Below, piece by piece: positions 1 to 7,400 of a DNA stretch of 10,069 nucleotides (within the stretch, counting starts at the first letter, position 1; each line of letters opens with the position of its first letter). This DNA is from an uncultured Collinsella sp. (lineage in GTDB: Bacteria > Actinomycetota > Coriobacteriia > Coriobacteriales > Coriobacteriaceae): contig CAUCKA010000039.1 of the NCBI GenBank assembly GCA_958443265.1, positions 1-10,069 on the forward strand, in the 5' to 3' direction. Both the position numbers and the translations under genes were made by a program. Under the pieces are notes generated by a model that saw only the letters and a list, made by a program, of their open reading frames with translations, searched no databases and was not told the origin of the DNA.

Positions 1-45
1 AATGCACTCAACCTTTAAGCGGTTAATCCATCCATAAGATGCACG

Positions 46-51
46 AAGGAG
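46..51 (+). promoter_or_regulatory. Ribosome binding site of hom
   Basis: AAGGAG lies 6 nt before the ATG at 58 and fixes that codon as the start. The 45 bases upstream show no convincing -35/-10 pair, so the promoter may lie outside the window. Confidence 0.85.
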
Positions 52-57
52 CTATCT

Positions 58-1401
58 ATGAGCGAACCCCTGCGCACCGTGAACGTCGGTCTGATCGGTC
101 TGGGAACCGTCGGCGGCGGCGTGGCCCGTCTGATCAAGAGCCACCACGATGAGTACCTGGCCGCCTACGGCATCGACCTTAAGCTGACCCGCGCCTGCGC
201 GCTTGCCTGGGAGCAGGCCGAGGCGGCAGGCATTGAGCGCGAGGCCTTTACGAGCGACTGGCACGATGTCGTCACCGACCCCGCCGTCGACATCGTCGTC
301 GAGCTGATCGGCGGCGAGCACCCCGCAACCGAGATCTTCACCACCGCCTTCGAGAACGGCAAGCATGTCGTCTCCGCCAACAAGGCCCTGCTGGGCCGCC
401 ATGTCGAGACGCTCGCCGAGAAAGCGCGTGAGTGCGGCGTGCAGATTAAGTGCGAGGCCAGCTGCGGTGGCGGCATCCCCATCGTGAGCACGCTCGAGCA
501 CGACCTGGTTGGCAACAAGATCCTGACCATCGCCGGCATTCTCAACGGCACCACCAACTATATCCTGTCGCGCATGGATGCCGAGGGCGCCGATTACGCC
601 GACGTGCTCGCCGACGCACAGGCCAAGGGCTATGCCGAGGCTGACCCGTCCGCCGACGTCGACGGCTTCGATGCCGCCAGCAAGACGGCCATCCTCGCCT
701 CCATCGGCTTTGGCACCCGCGTTACCACCGACGATGTGTACCAGCAGGGTATCCGTACCATCGGCGCCGAGGACATCGCCCAGGCCCGCGAGCTCGGCTA
801 CACCATTAAGCTGCTCGGCATCGCCCGCAACACCGACGCCGGCGTCGACGTCCGCGTGCATCCCACGCTGATCCCCGCCGACCACATGCTTGCCAAGGTC
901 AACGGCGCCATGAACGCCGTCTACGTGGTAGGCGACGCCGTGGGCGAGACCATGTTCTACGGTGCCGGCGCAGGCTCCTTCCCCACCGCAAGCGCCGTCG
1001 TGGGCGATATCCTGTCGCTCTCCGAGCAGATTAGCCGCGGCGTGGCTCCGCTGCCCGAGATTGAGCCCTATGGCCACAACCTCGCCTTCAAGCCCATGGA
1101 CGAGCTCCAGACCAAGTACTATGTGCGCCTGAAGGTCGCCGACCGCGTGGGCGCCCTGTCCGAGACGGTCGATATCTTTGCCAAGCACAACATCTCGATC
1201 TCGCTCATCAACCAGGTCGAGGACGGCAAGTCGGGCGTCAGCGATGCCTGCTCGGTCATCTTCCTGACGCACCGCGCACTCGAGAAGGACGTCCAGGCTG
1301 CCGCCGCCGAGCTTGCCAGCGTCGACTGCGTGGCCGAAGTCGCCAACGTCCTGCGCATCGAGGACGTCGAGGCCTGGACCGAAGGCGTCATGGCTAACTA
1401 A
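58..1401 (+). CDS. hom: Homoserine dehydrogenase with C-terminal ACT domain
   Basis: It reduces aspartate-4-semialdehyde to L-homoserine with NAD(P)H, the branch-point step to threonine and methionine in the cytoplasm. The 447-residue protein has the family layout. A Rossmann nucleotide-binding loop GLGTVG is at residues 14-19. The substrate domain carries CGGGIPIV at 136-143 and GILNGTTNY at 160-168. The signature around EADPSADVDGFDAASK includes Glu194, Asp205 and Lys209, which match the catalytic acid and lysine positions of the family. An ACT regulatory domain runs from about residue 353 to 430, beginning KYYVRLKVADRVGALSE. In this family the ACT domain usually goes with feedback control by threonine, which is inferred here. 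Length is normal for the ACT-containing form. No thrB or thrC follows directly, and a terminator closes the unit, so the gene seems to be transcribed without them. A long antisense reading frame over the gene is a codon-bias shadow. Confidence 0.97.
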   Translation: MSEPLRTVNVGLIGLGTVGGGVARLIKSHHDEYLAAYGIDLKLTRACALAWEQAEAAGIEREAFTSDWHDVVTDPAVDIVVELIGGEHPATEIFTTAFENGKHVVSANKALLGRHVETLAEKARECGVQIKCEASCGGGIPIVSTLEHDLVGNKILTIAGILNGTTNYILSRMDAEGADYADVLADAQAKGYAEADPSADVDGFDAASKTAILASIGFGTRVTTDDVYQQGIRTIGAEDIAQARELGYTIKLLGIARNTDAGVDVRVHPTLIPADHMLAKVNGAMNAVYVVGDAVGETMFYGAGAGSFPTASAVVGDILSLSEQISRGVAPLPEIEPYGHNLAFKPMDELQTKYYVRLKVADRVGALSETVDIFAKHNISISLINQVEDGKSGVSDACSVIFLTHRALEKDVQAAAAELASVDCVAEVANVLRIEDVEAWTEGVMAN

Positions 1402-1432
1402 TTCGGTCTTCGCTCTACGACCTATATGTGTG

Positions 1433-1472
1433 AGGGGCTCTCGTCCGGCAGGGGACGGGAGCCCCTTTGCTT
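1433..1472 (+). terminator. Intrinsic terminator after hom
   Basis: The stem pairs 1433-1446 (AGGGGCTCTCGTCC) with 1453-1466 (GGACGGGAGCCCCT), 14 bp including one G-U pair, around a GGCAGG loop. It is followed by a modest T-rich tail (TTGCTT). It lies 31 nt after the hom stop and separates hom from the SDR gene. Confidence 0.8.
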
Positions 1473-1613
1473 GTGCACGTGGGGTGTATTGGCGCAATCC
1501 GCGTTTGAACGACCTGACCGCTCGCTGCCAGGCGGGGGTACCGTTCGCCGACATGCAGCCGGAGCCGATTTTGGCTGCCGCTATGCTGTGTTGCGTATGG
1601 CCGCCCCACGTAG

Positions 1614-1620
1614 AGAGGAA
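1614..1620 (+). promoter_or_regulatory. Ribosome binding site of the SDR gene
   Basis: AGAGGAA ends 5 nt before the ATG at 1626 and decides the start. The 150-nt leader between the hom terminator and this site shows no clear sigma-70 promoter, although a promoter is expected there because of the upstream terminator. Confidence 0.75.
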
Positions 1621-1625
1621 GCACC

Positions 1626-2375
1626 ATGTTGCTCGAGGGCAAGAAAGCAATCATCACCGGAGGCACGCGCGGAATCGGCTATGCCATCGCCTGCCGTTTT
1701 ATCGAGGAGGGTGCCGCAGTCACCGTCTTTGGCTCGCGCCAGGAGACTGCCGACGCAGCCGTCGAGAAGCTCACCGCCGCCTACCCCGAGGCCAAAGTTT
1801 GGGGCCGTTCCTGCGATCTCACCTCGCTCGAGGCCGTGACCGAGGCCTTTACGCAGGCTGCAGCCGACATGGACGGTCTCGATACGGTCGTCAACAACGC
1901 CGGAATCTCCCAGCGTTCTCCCCTTTTGGACTACACGGCCGAGGAGTTTGCAAAGGTCATGGACCTCAACGTCGTCGCCGTCTTTAACGGCCACCAGGCT
2001 GCCGCCAAGATCATGACCGAGGCCGGCCACGGCGGCACCATCACCACCACGAGCTCGATGGTCGCCAAGTATGGCCAGCCCTCCGGCGTCGGTTACCCCA
2101 CGTCCAAGTTTGCCGTCAACGGTATGGTCCAGTCGCTCTCGCGTGAGCTCGCCCCTATGGGTATTCGCGTCAACGCCGTTGCCCCTGGCGTGACTAAGAC
2201 TGACATGGTCGCCAACCTGCCCGAAGAGATCATCAAGCCCATCATCGCCACTATTCCGCTCGGCCGCATGGGCGAGCCCGAGGATGTCGCCAACGCCTTT
2301 GTTTTCCTGGCGAGCGACATGTCCTCCTATGTTACGGGTGCCGTGCTCCCCGTCGACGGAGCCGCCCGCTCCTAA
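1626..2375 (+). CDS. Short-chain dehydrogenase/reductase, BaiA/FabG-like
   Basis: This is a 249-residue classical SDR, an NAD(P)(H)-dependent oxidoreductase of the cytoplasm. Visible motifs are the cofactor loop TGGTRGIG at residues 11-18, NNAG at 90-93, the structural Asn115, and the catalytic set Ser144, Tyr157 and Lys161 (YPTSK). APGVTKTDM at 186-194 precedes the substrate-lid region. The end of the second strand reads FGSR (35-38); Ser37-Arg38 would favour NADP(H) over NAD(H), which is an inference. From memory, length and many segments (ITGGTRGIG, VFG-x-x-QE, YPE before the DLTS motif, SGVGYP-x-SK, EP-E/D-x-AN-x-x-x-FLASD, final VDGA-x-R) match clostridial BaiA 3-alpha-hydroxysteroid dehydrogenase closely. 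That would fit a gut bacterium acting on bile acids. 3-oxoacyl-ACP reductase or a sugar-alcohol dehydrogenase remains possible, although no fatty-acid genes are adjacent. SDR membership is certain; the substrate is not. Confidence 0.93.
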   Translation: MLLEGKKAIITGGTRGIGYAIACRFIEEGAAVTVFGSRQETADAAVEKLTAAYPEAKVWGRSCDLTSLEAVTEAFTQAAADMDGLDTVVNNAGISQRSPLLDYTAEEFAKVMDLNVVAVFNGHQAAAKIMTEAGHGGTITTTSSMVAKYGQPSGVGYPTSKFAVNGMVQSLSRELAPMGIRVNAVAPGVTKTDMVANLPEEIIKPIIATIPLGRMGEPEDVANAFVFLASDMSSYVTGAVLPVDGAARS

Positions 2376-2419
2376 GGGGCCACAAGCCTCAGCTCCCAGC
2401 CTCAATATTGCTCAACCAA

Positions 2420-2467
2420 AAGGCGCGCTGTCTGCATCAACCGCAGGCAGCGCGCCTTCTTCTGTTT
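2420..2467 (+). terminator. Strong, possibly bidirectional terminator after the SDR gene
   Basis: The stem pairs 2420-2435 (AAGGCGCGCTGTCTGC) with 2443-2458 (GCAGGCAGCGCGCCTT), 16 bp with one G-U pair and a 7-nt loop. A T-rich tail (CTTCTGTTT) follows on the + strand. On the - strand the same stem ends in CCTTTTGG, so it could also stop transcripts of the antiporter gene that have read through the repeat array. Confidence 0.9.
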
Positions 2468-2566
2468 GAAGTGGAAGCCATGTCCCAGAATTCCGGTTCA
2501 GACCGGGACGCAGCTCCCCTCAGGGCCATGTTTCGGAAAGTGTGCCCCGTTTTGAACGCCGATTCT

Positions 2567-2610
2567 GGGACGCAGTTTCCGCAACGAGTCTCTCGCGGAA
2601 ACTGCATCCC
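2567..2610 (+). other. Hairpin formed between repeat units 2 and 3
   Basis: The right arm of unit 2 plus GC (GGGACGCAGTTTCCGC, 2567-2582) is complementary to 2595-2610 (GCGGAAACTGCATCCC) at 15 of 16 positions, with a 12-nt loop. It could form in RNA or single-stranded DNA on either strand. No T-run follows, so it is not a standard terminator. Confidence 0.6.
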
Positions 2611-2628
2611 GCCCTGAGCGTCCATTCT

Positions 2629-2672
2629 GGGATGTGGCTTCCCGATGGGGACCGACGCGGAAGCTGCGTCCC
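2629..2672 (+). other. Hairpin formed between repeat units 3 and 4
   Basis: GGGATGTGGCTTCC (2629-2642) pairs with GGAAGCTGCGTCCC (2659-2672) across a 16-nt loop. As + strand RNA all 14 positions pair if three G-U pairs are allowed. The three changes from the consensus all keep pairing in this strand, which hints at selection for RNA structure, though three changes are few. Confidence 0.5.
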
Positions 2673-2721
2673 GTTTCGGGTCTTTAAAGTGGGATGCGCC
2701 TTCCCCTAGGGAAGCATCTCG

Positions 2722-4284
2722 TTATTTGCCGTCGTCGTCCTCGGCTTCATCGCGCGCATAGAGCTCCAACATGCGGCGGCGGTATTCGCGCACGGCGAGC
2801 TTGGCGCGCTCTAGGCGGCGACGCTCACGCGGGGTGAGCTCGGACGGATCTATCTCGTCGCCATAGGTCTTCTCGGCAAGCAGGTGCGCCGCGTCCACGA
2901 TGCGGGCATCGATGTGGCCGCTCGCCGCCTCGGCGGAAAGACGCTCGGCAATCGTATCGAGCGTAGGCAGGCCCTCGAATACGCGACCATGGCCATGCGA
3001 AGTCAGCAGCTCATGCTCGCGCGCGAGCAAGCTCGCTAGGTCGTGGTGGGCGCGCAGGATGTCGAGCGCATCGGATGGATGCTCGGCAACCTCTGCCACG
3101 GCGGCAACCGGCGCGGCATCGACCACGCGGTAGAAGAGCTGCGCGAGCAGTGGCATCAGGAACACCGTGATGGCGCCGGCCGCCACCATAACCGAAGCGA
3201 CGTCCTGTGATAATGCGCCGGCGTTGACAGCGACGCTCGTCACGGCGACGATAATCGGCAGCGCCGTGGTGCAGTAGAGCGCTACGGTAATGCGGCCGTG
3301 GGCAGAAACATCGCGCGTCTTGGGGCAGATGCCCATGGAGACAACGATGGGCGCGGCACGAATGATCAGCAACGCCGCGATAAAGCCCACGAGCAGACCC
3401 GGGCGCGACGCCACTGCCGTCAGGTCGATCTTGGCGCCCGATACGGTAAAGAACACCGGAATCAAAAAGCCGTAGGCAAGACCGTCGAGCTTAGTCTCGA
3501 GCGTATGGTTGCCCTCGGGGATGATATAGCGCAGGACAAAGCCCGCGGCAAAAGCGCCCAACACGATATCGAGGCTAAAAATGGCGGAAAACGCCACGAG
3601 CGTGACCAGGATGAGCACTGTGAGGCGCACGAACGTCTGAGAAGTCGTATCGGCGCGCTCCTGAATAAAGGCAAAGAAGCGACTGCCGATACGCTTGGAG
3701 CGGCTGGGGACCACGGCAAGCAGCACGCACACCACGGCGAACAGCCCCAAGATCAGCAACGTCTCGATACCCGTACGGGCAGACAGCAGCACCGACATGG
3801 CAAGCACGGGGCCAAGCTCACCCCACGTACCGTAGGCAAGGATGGAATCCCCCACGCGCGTACCCGAAAGCGACCGTTCGCGCAAGATGGGCATGAGCGC
3901 CCCAAGGGCCGTAGAGGTCAGGGCGAGCGTCACGGCGATACCGTCGAAATGGCTGACCGAGAACCACGGGGTAAAGCGCACGGCAAGCCAGGCGATGCCA
4001 AACGTGACGACCCACGTCGCCATGCCGTAACGCCCCTCGATGCCCGTGATGTTCTTGGGATCGATCTCAAAGCCGGCAAGCAGGAACAAAAAAGCCAGGC
4101 CGAGCTCGGACACGAGCGAGACCTCGGCATCCACATGGATAATGCCGAGCATATGAGGTCCCAGCACCGCGCCGAACACGAGCAAAAAGACCGTTTCGGG
4201 AACGGGTTTTCCAGGAATCACCGAGGCGATGAAGGGGCTTGCAAAGGCCACGAGTGCGATGATGGCGAGCGAAACAAATGCCAT
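2722..4284 (-). CDS. CPA2-type cation:proton antiporter
   Basis: This is a 520-residue integral membrane protein that probably exchanges Na+ or K+ for H+ across the cytoplasmic membrane. Residues 1 to about 385 form the Na+/H+ exchanger core, with about 12 hydrophobic segments. Recognisable pieces are LGPHMLG at 41-47, GLAFLFLLAGFEID at 62-75, LTSTALGALMPILRERS at 122-138, LGAFAAGFVLR at 242-252 and GFLIPVFFTVSGAKIDL at 272-288. Arg309 lies in the following membrane helix. Where KefC-type proteins have a Gln-Asp pair in the ion-binding helix, this one reads WGELGP (154-159), with Glu156 as the likely acidic residue. The last 130 residues are a charged cytoplasmic tail with no TrkA-N nucleotide-binding domain, ending in a basic stretch (RERRRLERAKL) and an acidic end (DEAEDDDGK). 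The start ATG has AGAAAGG (4291-4297) 6 nt upstream. The gene is divergent from purL. The transported ion cannot be read from sequence. Confidence 0.93.
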   Translation of the reverse strand: MAFVSLAIIALVAFASPFIASVIPGKPVPETVFLLVFGAVLGPHMLGIIHVDAEVSLVSELGLAFLFLLAGFEIDPKNITGIEGRYGMATWVVTFGIAWLAVRFTPWFSVSHFDGIAVTLALTSTALGALMPILRERSLSGTRVGDSILAYGTWGELGPVLAMSVLLSARTGIETLLILGLFAVVCVLLAVVPSRSKRIGSRFFAFIQERADTTSQTFVRLTVLILVTLVAFSAIFSLDIVLGAFAAGFVLRYIIPEGNHTLETKLDGLAYGFLIPVFFTVSGAKIDLTAVASRPGLLVGFIAALLIIRAAPIVVSMGICPKTRDVSAHGRITVALYCTTALPIIVAVTSVAVNAGALSQDVASVMVAAGAITVFLMPLLAQLFYRVVDAAPVAAVAEVAEHPSDALDILRAHHDLASLLAREHELLTSHGHGRVFEGLPTLDTIAERLSAEAASGHIDARIVDAAHLLAEKTYGDEIDPSELTPRERRRLERAKLAVREYRRRMLELYARDEAEDDDGK

Positions 4285-4468
4285 GTGATGCCTTTCTCTT
4301 GTTTGCGCTTCACTGTAGCACCCTCGCCGTCCTCAACGTGCCGCGAGCTGTCGTATCATAGTGAGGTTTACAAACATGTGGCTCAAGGCGACCGCAGGGC
4401 AGACCCCGCAAACCGACCGCTGCCGCATACCGTACCGTACGCCCAACCGATCAGGAAGGCAGGAACCA
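4285..4468. promoter_or_regulatory. Divergent intergenic region, antiporter and purL
   Basis: This 184-nt region must hold both promoters. On the + strand TATCAT (4354-4359) is a good -10 match, but no clear -35 lies 16-18 nt before it; it would give purL a leader of about 100 nt. On the - strand an extended -10 TGCTACAGT lies just upstream of the antiporter RBS, again with a weak -35. No purine riboswitch or PurR-box-like motif was recognised. Confidence 0.35.
4453..4465 (+). promoter_or_regulatory. Ribosome binding site deciding the purL start
   Basis: Two overlapping candidates, AGGAAGG (4453-4459) and AGGAA (4461-4465), precede the ATG at 4469. In-frame upstream starts at 4361 (GTG) and 4376 (ATG) have no ribosome binding site and would add a segment unlike any PurL start. 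The protein from 4469 begins MVSRIYVEKKPGFD, typical of the family. Confidence 0.8.
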
Positions 4469-7400
4469 ATGGTCTCTCGTATCTACGTGGAGAAGAAACC
4501 CGGGTTCGACGTCGAGGCCCAGCAGCTCAAGGGCGAGCTGACCGAGATTCTCGGCATCAAGGGCATCGAGGCTCTGAGGATCATCAACCGCTACGACGTC
4601 GAGGGCATCGACGAGGAGCTTTTCCGCTCCTGCGTGCCGACCGTCTTTAGCGAGCCCCAAGTCGATGTGACCTACGACGAGCTCCCCGCAAGCGATGGCG
4701 CCGTCTTTGCCGTCGAATTCCTGCCTGGCCAGTTTGACCAGCGCGCCGACTCCGCCAGCGAGTGCGTGCAGCTCATCAGCCAGGGCGAGCGCCCTGCCGT
4801 GCGCTCCGCCAAGGTCTATATGATCTCGGGCACTCTGGACGAAGCCGCCATCGAGGCCATCAAGCACTACGTGGTGAATCCCGTCGAGGCGCGCATCGCC
4901 TCGCTCGACCTGCCCGAGACGCTGTACATGGAGACCCCCGAGCCTCAGCCCGTCGAAGTGCTCGACGGCTTCCGCGAGCTCGATGAGGCCGGCCTTGCCG
5001 CCTTTATTTCCGAGCGCGGTCTTGCCATGGACGAGGCGGACATCGCCTTCTGCCAGCAGTACTTCCGCGATGAGGACCGCGACCCCACCATCACCGAGAT
5101 CCGCGTGATTGACACCTACTGGTCCGACCACTGCCGCCACACCACCTTCGGCACCGTCCTGGACGACGTGACGATCGACGACGCTGTGGTGCAGCAGGCC
5201 TTCGACCGCTACATGGAGATGCGCCACGAGCTCGGTCGCGATGCCAAGCCCGTCTGCCTCATGGACATGGGCACCATCGGCGCCAAGTACCTCAAGAAAA
5301 CCGGCGTCATGACCGATGTCGACGAATCCGAGGAGATCAACGCCTGCACCGTCAAGGTAAAGGTTGATGTCGATGGCGAGGACCAGGACTGGCTGTTCCT
5401 CTTTAAGAACGAAACTCACAACCACCCGACCGAGATCGAGCCCTTCGGCGGTGCCGCCACCTGCGTGGGCGGCGCCATCCGCGACCCGCTCTCGGGCCGC
5501 AGCTATGTGTACCAGGCCATGCGCGTCACCGGCGCCGGCGACCCCACCGTCCCGGTTTCCGAGACGCTCGAGGGCAAGCTGCCGCAGCGCAAGCTTGTGA
5601 CCACTGCTGCCGCCGGCTACTCCAGCTACGGCAACCAGATCGGCCTTGCCACCGGTCAGGTCAACGAGCTCTATCACCCTGGCTACGTGGCCAAGCGCAT
5701 GGAGGTTGGCGCCGTCGTGGGCGCTACCCCGGCAAACCACGTGCGTCGCGAGTGCCCCGCCCCCACCGACAAGATTATTCTGCTGGGCGGCCGCACCGGC
5801 CGTGACGGCATCGGTGGCGCCACCGGCTCCTCCAAGACCCAGAACACCGAGTCCATCGAGACCTCGGGTGCCGAGGTCCAGAAGGGCAACGCCCCGGTCG
5901 AGCGCAAGCTGCAGCGCCTGTTCCGCCGCGGCGACGCCTGCCGTCTGATCAAGCGCTGCAACGACTTTGGCGCCGGCGGCGTCTCGGTCGCCGTGGGCGA
6001 GCTTGCCGATGGCCTGTATGTCGACCTTGATACCGTAACCAAGAAGTACGACGGCCTTGACGGCACCGAGCTCGCTATCTCCGAGTCCCAGGAGCGTATG
6101 GCCTGCGCCGTCGCCGATGATGACGTCGAGGAGTTCATGGGCTACGCCGCCGAGGAGAACCTGGAGGCGACCGTTATCGCCGAGGTTACCGCCGAGCCGC
6201 GCATGCGCATGGCCTGGAACGGCGTCGCCATCGTCGACCTATCCCGCGAGTTCCTCAACTCCAACGGCGCGCCCAAGCACCAGGTCGCCCACGTGTGCGC
6301 CCGCAGCGTGTGGCAGCCCAGCTGGGCCGGCACCACGCTTGCCGAGCGCATGACCTCACTCGTCACCGATCTTAACGTCGCCTCCAACAAGGGCCTTTCC
6401 GAGCGCTTCGACTCCACCATCGGCGCCGCGACCGTGCTCATGCCCTTTGGTGGCAAGACGCAACTCACTCCGAGCTCTGCCATGGTCGCCAAGTTCCCCG
6501 TGGACGGCGAGACCACCACGGCGAGCGCTATGGCATGGGGCTTCAACCCCTACCTGATGGAGGCCGACCAGTTTGCAGGCGCCTACCTGTCCGTGGTCGA
6601 GTCCATCGCCAAGCTCGTTGCCGCCGGCTTTGAGCACAAGCGCGCCTATCTCTCCTTCCAGGAATACTTTGAGCGCCTGCGCACCGAGGCCGAGCGTTGG
6701 GGCAAGCCCATGGCAGCCGTCCTGGGTGCCCTTATGGCCCAGGTCGACCTGGGTGCCGGTGCCATCGGCGGTAAGGATTCCATGAGCGGCTCGTTTGAGG
6801 ACGAGGCCGGCGAGCTCAACGTTCCGCCGACCCTGATCAGCTTCGCTGTGGCCGTGGGCCGCGCGGCGCGCGCCGTCTCCCCCGAGTTCAAGGGTCTCAC
6901 GCACCGCGTTGTCCGTATCGCCCCTGCCACCTATGGCGAGGACTACCGTCCCGATGCCCAGCAGCTTCTCGCTGCATTTGACGCCGTCGAGGCGCTCACT
7001 GCTACCGGCGACGCCCTGGCCGTCTCCACGCCCGGCTACGGCTGCGGCGCCGAGAGCCTCTTTAAGATGTGCGTCGGTAACCAGATCGGCATCGAGCTTG
7101 CCGAGGACGTGGACGTCGAGAGCCTCTTCACCCCGCTCTACGGCAGCTTTATCGTCGAGCTCGCAGAGGATGCCGAGCTGCCCGAGGTCGCCGACGGCGT
7201 TGTCGTCGAGCCCCTGGGTACCACCGTCGAGGGCTATGTCATCGACACCGGCTCCGAGGTCATCGAGCTCGCCGAGCTCCAGGAGGCCTGGGAGAACGGC
7301 ATCGAGGGCGTCTTCGCCTACCGCAGCACCGGCGAGCAGCCCGAGGTCGAGACCATCGACTATCGCACCAAGGATATCCACGTGTACGGCGGCGCCAAGA

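Larger units (their letters stand above)
2473..2720. repeat. Phased inverted-repeat array, four 62-bp units (REP/BIME-like)
   Basis: This noncoding block makes up most of the 346-nt gap between the convergent SDR and antiporter genes. Units begin at 2473, 2535, 2597 and 2659, exactly 62 bp apart. Each holds a 14-bp left arm, an 18-bp spacer, an inverted 14-bp right arm and a 16-bp gap. Left arms are at 2473-2486, 2535-2548, 2597-2610 and 2659-2672; right arms are at 2505-2518, 2567-2580, 2629-2642 and 2691-2704. Written in one direction, all eight fit GGAARCTGCRTCCC with few changes. Spacers of units 2 and 3 share TGARCGYC followed by ATTCT. The spacer of unit 1 matches them only when reverse-complemented, so unit 1 is inverted. 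A shortened ninth arm (GGAAGCATCTCG, 2710-2721) abuts the antiporter stop. No reading frame looks coding. Function is unknown; transcript 3'-end structure or a protein-binding array are both possible. Confidence 0.85.

Noticed and set aside
1531..1550. T-box-like GGGGGTACCG in the SDR leader
   Set aside because: No stem I, specifier loop or following terminator could be made out, and an SDR is not a usual T-box target. The short GGCG/CGCC stem is likely chance.
52..1650. 532-codon open frame antisense to hom
   Set aside because: It lies wholly over a certain gene, has no recognisable domain, and its Gly/Ala/Val/Asp-rich low-complexity composition is what G/C third positions give on the opposite strand.
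1581..2405. 274-codon open frame antisense to the SDR gene
   Set aside because: The SDR on the + strand carries a complete catalytic set and a ribosome binding site; the antisense frame has neither.
2408..2625. Short open frames (62 and 69 codons) overlapping the terminator and repeat array
   Set aside because: They run through a terminator hairpin and repeats, lack ribosome binding sites, and differ in frame from unit to unit.
2473..2720. CRISPR array reading of the repeat block
   Set aside because: Arms are inverted and degenerate rather than identical direct repeats, spacers are partly related to each other, and no cas gene is present.
4361..4468. N-terminal extension of purL from GTG 4361 or ATG 4376
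   Set aside because: No ribosome binding site, the likely -10 box directly abuts 4361, and the added residues do not resemble PurL.
3298..4650. 450-codon open frame on the + strand across the antiporter and into purL
   Set aside because: It is the shadow of the antiporter, rich in His/Arg/Gly/Lys, and runs out of frame into purL.
4451..5740. 429-codon open frame antisense to the purL 5' half
   Set aside because: Same shadow pattern, with repetitive composition and no domain.
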